Positions 6,073 through 7,354 of a stretch of DNA of 7,354 bases are shown one piece after another. The stretch spans positions 1 through 7,354 of the forward strand of contig JAPUJX010000424.1 in assembly GCA_027295975.1 (NCBI GenBank), written 5' to 3'. The position numbers and the translations under genes are program-made. The DNA comes from Gammaproteobacteria bacterium. Its GTDB lineage: Bacteria > Pseudomonadota > Gammaproteobacteria > Pseudomonadales > Azotimanducaceae. Each line of letters begins with the position of its first letter. The first letter of the stretch is position 1. The notes under the pieces are model-generated. The model was not told the origin of the DNA. It worked only from the letters and a program-made list of their open reading frames with translations, and made no database searches.

Positions 6073-6252
6073 ATGACCACACGCATTATCAGTCGCGAAG
6101 ACATATTGGAGATTATCTCGAACGTTGGAGTTGATGCCTTCATGGACGAGGTGATCAACGGCATCACGGAGTTTTGCCTGGACTCCAATCACTCCTCGGA
6201 GGTTCGCCCACGCGACGGGTTCTATTATTCGGACGCGCATTGTCCAGGGTGA
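6073..6252 (+). pseudogene. Truncated N-terminus of an ornithine cyclodeaminase/mu-crystallin-like gene
   Basis: The 59 codons from ATG at 6073 read MTTRIISREDILEIIS, then NVGVDAFMDEVINGITEF and a stretch with PRDGFYYSDAH, then stop. This resembles the start of ornithine cyclodeaminase/mu-crystallin (NAD-dependent) family proteins, which normally run about 310-350 residues. The Rossmann domain and catalytic region are missing, so it cannot be functional as such. Similarity seems to end near base 6240, where it meets a gene fragment on the other strand. No good ribosome site precedes the ATG. It once faced away from the aminotransferase gene, consistent with an amino-acid metabolism locus. The family call is from memory of the N-terminal pattern. 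Confidence 0.55.
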
Positions 6253-6469
6253 AGCCGGCGTTCTTTTGACGCAGGACGATCCGAAGACTGTCGATGGGCA
6301 ACTCCAATCGCCCGCTCAAACCGGATTCCTGGAAGTTCACGTAGATGTAGCTTTGACCAAGAGTATGGGCGTCCGCCAGGTTCGCGAAGACGACCCACGA
6401 CAACAGCACACCGAGGATGGATTTCCACACGGGGCGCTTTGCAAAGATTGCTGCTTCGATCGCTTTCAT
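6241..6469 (-). pseudogene. Truncated N-terminus of an exported protein, possibly HupE/UreJ-like
   Basis: ATG at 6469 opens a frame with a clear signal peptide: Lys/Arg near the start, hydrophobic SILGVLLSWVVFANL (17-31), and a likely cleavage after Ala34 (ADA|HT). The mature start, HTLGQSYIYVNFQESG, followed by LSGRLELPIDSLRIVL, recalls the extracytoplasmic N-domain of HupE/UreJ-like proteins, but only loosely. After about residue 77 (LDNA) the frame runs antisense over the cyclodeaminase fragment, and it continues to a stop at 6164 with no protein-like character, so the real gene is broken near 6240. The ribosome site is poor. The signal peptide is convincing, the family is not. Confidence 0.45.
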
Positions 6470-6606
6470 AAAACGTTGTTTTCTGGAATTCGGCGCCTCG
6501 ACTCCAGATTGAATTGGGGAACTGGCATCTCAATCGTCAGCATAAAGCCCCGGAATCAACCACTGGCCTGACACTTCTCCCGTACGTCAAGATGGCAGTC
6601 CAGCTA

Positions 6607-6659
6607 CTTGCCGTTTTGTCTTATATTCGGCAAGGGGAATTATTCCATCTCAAACGGCA
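6607..6659 (+). other. Two mutually exclusive hairpins sharing one arm
   Basis: CTTGCCG (6607-6613) pairs perfectly with CGGCAAG (6628-6634). Alternatively TGCCGTTT (6609-6616) pairs perfectly with AAACGGCA (6652-6659). Both use the same TGCCG bases, so only one can form at a time, as in attenuator-like switches. There is no U-tract or leader gene, so a regulatory role is speculative. Confidence 0.35.
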
Positions 6660-6719
6660 GGAGCCAGAGTCATACGACCAAGAATCGGTGTTCTCGGCAC
6701 GTGCCGAAAAGAGAAGTCT

Positions 6720-6760
6720 GGACACACTAATCGCGCCCAAAATTAGTGAATGTCCTGAAT
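6720..6760. repeat. Dispersed repeat copy B, palindromic (REP/MITE-like)
   Basis: GGACACACTAAT (6720-6731) pairs with ATTAGTGAATGTCC (6742-6755) as a 12-bp stem with a two-base bulge and a 10-base loop. The minus-strand reading of 6741-6760 matches copy A at 2134-2154 almost fully. Two inverted termini around a short centre resemble a REP or miniature transposable unit; no transposase is in the window. Confidence 0.55.
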
Positions 6761-6933
6761 CAGCCCTTCTCTGTCCAAAACGTCAACGATTAGGCACGGC
6801 ACCAGATCTTAAATGAACATTCTTACCAGGCTCTATGGCTTCGTGGGAATAAGATCCATGCCTGCGTGGGCGAGTTCGGACGGCGGAATCTTGGTTGCAA
6901 CAGTTCGGCTCCCTGGACCATAGTGACCGCATA

Positions 6934-6969
6934 GAATCTCGGATTCGCGCTCAATGAATTCGCATTCAT
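6934..6969. promoter_or_regulatory. Paired inverted repeats upstream of the exported-protein gene
   Basis: GAATC-TCG-GATTC (6934-6946) and ATGAAT-TCGC-ATTCAT (6954-6969) are both perfect and lie 48-83 bp before the TTG start at 7017. This is a plausible operator position, but no -35/-10 pair could be assigned. Confidence 0.3.
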
Positions 6970-7002
6970 GGCCACTGTTACTTGCGGCCAAGTTATCACC
7001 CT

Positions 7003-7019
7003 GGAGGGTACCTGCTTTG
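7003..7019 (+). promoter_or_regulatory. Ribosome binding site fixing a TTG start
   Basis: GGAGG at 7003-7007 lies nine bases before TTG at 7017-7019. It is the strongest such site near the frame and sets the start so that a complete signal peptide is read. Confidence 0.6.
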
Positions 7020-7354
7020 AAAAATACATTAGCCATACCGCTCATCTTCTGTGCTGTACTTTTACTTCTGGCAAACCCGGTGGTTGCGCGAAAACCTACG
7101 ATTAATGATGTTGCCAGTCAGCCGGAAACGAAACTGATGAAAATGGTAAAGGTGCACGTCAATGGCAAGCCAAACAAAAAGGGCGAAGGGCCAGTGCCTA
7201 GATTTCCAGAAGGGGGATCACCTCCAAAACGGGTCGGCATACTGACGTTTTTCATTCAGGATACCGGCAAACAGGAAGCCAACCTGTATAGTAATTTCTC
7301 ATCGTCTTCGGAGTTGACCGGAGCCGGTGTCAATCATTTTGCGGCCAGATTCTA
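7017..7354 (+). CDS. Exported protein of unknown function, 3' partial
   Basis: The open frame reads from TTG to the window end, 112 codons visible. Residues 1-24 form a classical Sec signal peptide: Lys2, a hydrophobic core (LAIPLIFCAVLLLLA, 5-19) and cleavage after Ala24 (VVA|RK). Cys12 lies inside the core, so a lipobox is not evident. The mature part is basic at first (KMVKVHVNGKPNKKGEG) and then has strand-like stretches (RVGILTFFIQDTG) and Ser-rich NFSSSSEL, ending in GAGVNHFAARF at the edge. I do not recognise the family. The good GGAGG site, the clean signal peptide and the lack of stops to the edge support a real gene despite the TTG start. A periplasmic or secreted location follows from the signal peptide; function is unknown. 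Confidence 0.7.
   Translation, partial: MKNTLAIPLIFCAVLLLLANPVVARKPTINDVASQPETKLMKMVKVHVNGKPNKKGEGPVPRFPEGGSPPKRVGILTFFIQDTGKQEANLYSNFSSSSELTGAGVNHFAARF

Larger units (their letters stand above)
6470..7016. other. Palindrome-rich non-coding stretch
   Basis: No gene is supported on either strand; open frames here have no recognisable domain or ribosome site. It contains overlapping hairpin arms at 6607-6659, GGAAT-T-ATTCC (6636-6646), the perfect palindrome TCGGCACGTGCCGA (6694-6707), the palindromic dispersed repeat copy at 6720-6760, and two perfect inverted repeats just upstream of the exported-protein gene (6934-6969). Confidence 0.5.

Noticed and set aside
5984..6082. 33-residue N-terminal extension of the aminotransferase
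   Set aside because: The extension lacks a ribosome site and family similarity, and covers the divergent intergenic region; ATG at 5983 has a well-spaced GAGGA.
6514..6816. 100-codon open frame on the + strand
   Set aside because: It reads through several palindromes and the dispersed repeat, with no ribosome site or recognisable domain.
6833..7045. 70-codon open frame on the - strand with plausible amino-acid composition
   Set aside because: Weak ribosome site, no known family, and it overlaps the start and signal peptide of the better supported exported-protein gene on the other strand.

Overview
The window looks like chromosomal DNA of a Gammaproteobacterium-like heterotroph of moderate GC. 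This rests on family resemblance only: a Pseudomonas-BkdB-like E2, an orphan ParA of a type common in that class, and good GAGG/GGAGG ribosome sites. No rRNA, tRNA or complete mobile element is visible, so the assignment is tentative.

Layout, left to right. (1) 1-1046 (+): 3' portion of a 2-oxoacid dehydrogenase E2 gene, most like branched-chain bkdB. (2) 1114-1890 (-): a stand-alone ParA-type ATPase with a TTG start. (3) 1891-2299: non-coding, holding an inverted repeat over the parA ribosome site, 11-bp phased repeats and one copy of a dispersed repeat. (4) 2300-3160 (-): a double-hotdog MaoC/FAS1-like dehydratase, divergent from (5) 3406-4182 (+): a crotonase-family enoyl-CoA hydratase/isomerase. 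The 245-bp gap between them carries three perfect tandem 11-bp units and a second set of direct repeats. (6) 5983-4323 (-): a class IV (branched-chain/D-amino acid type) aminotransferase followed, with a 4-base stop/start overlap, by a sulfotransferase-like P-loop protein. (7) 6073-6469: two truncated genes meeting head-on, an ornithine-cyclodeaminase-like N-terminus (+) and a signal-peptide-bearing N-terminus (-). This is a rearrangement breakpoint or an assembly chimera. (8) 6470-7016: palindrome-rich non-coding DNA with a second, palindromic copy of the dispersed repeat. (9) 7017 to the right edge (+): an exported protein of unknown function with a TTG start.

The intact metabolic genes fit amino-acid and acyl-CoA turnover: transamination (class IV aminotransferase), oxidative decarboxylation of branched-chain keto acids (E2), and hydration or isomerisation of the resulting acyl-CoAs (crotonase, MaoC-like). 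Three of the enzymes appear to lack residues that are canonical for their families: the aminotransferase the PLP-nitrogen Glu, the MaoC-like protein the catalytic Asp, and the crotonase both Glu residues. All three calls are by-eye alignments. The most distinctive items are the coupled aminotransferase/sulfotransferase-like pair, which plants appear to carry as one fused protein, the 3 x 11-bp array between the two acyl-CoA genes, the inverted repeats over two ribosome sites, and the head-on gene fragments.
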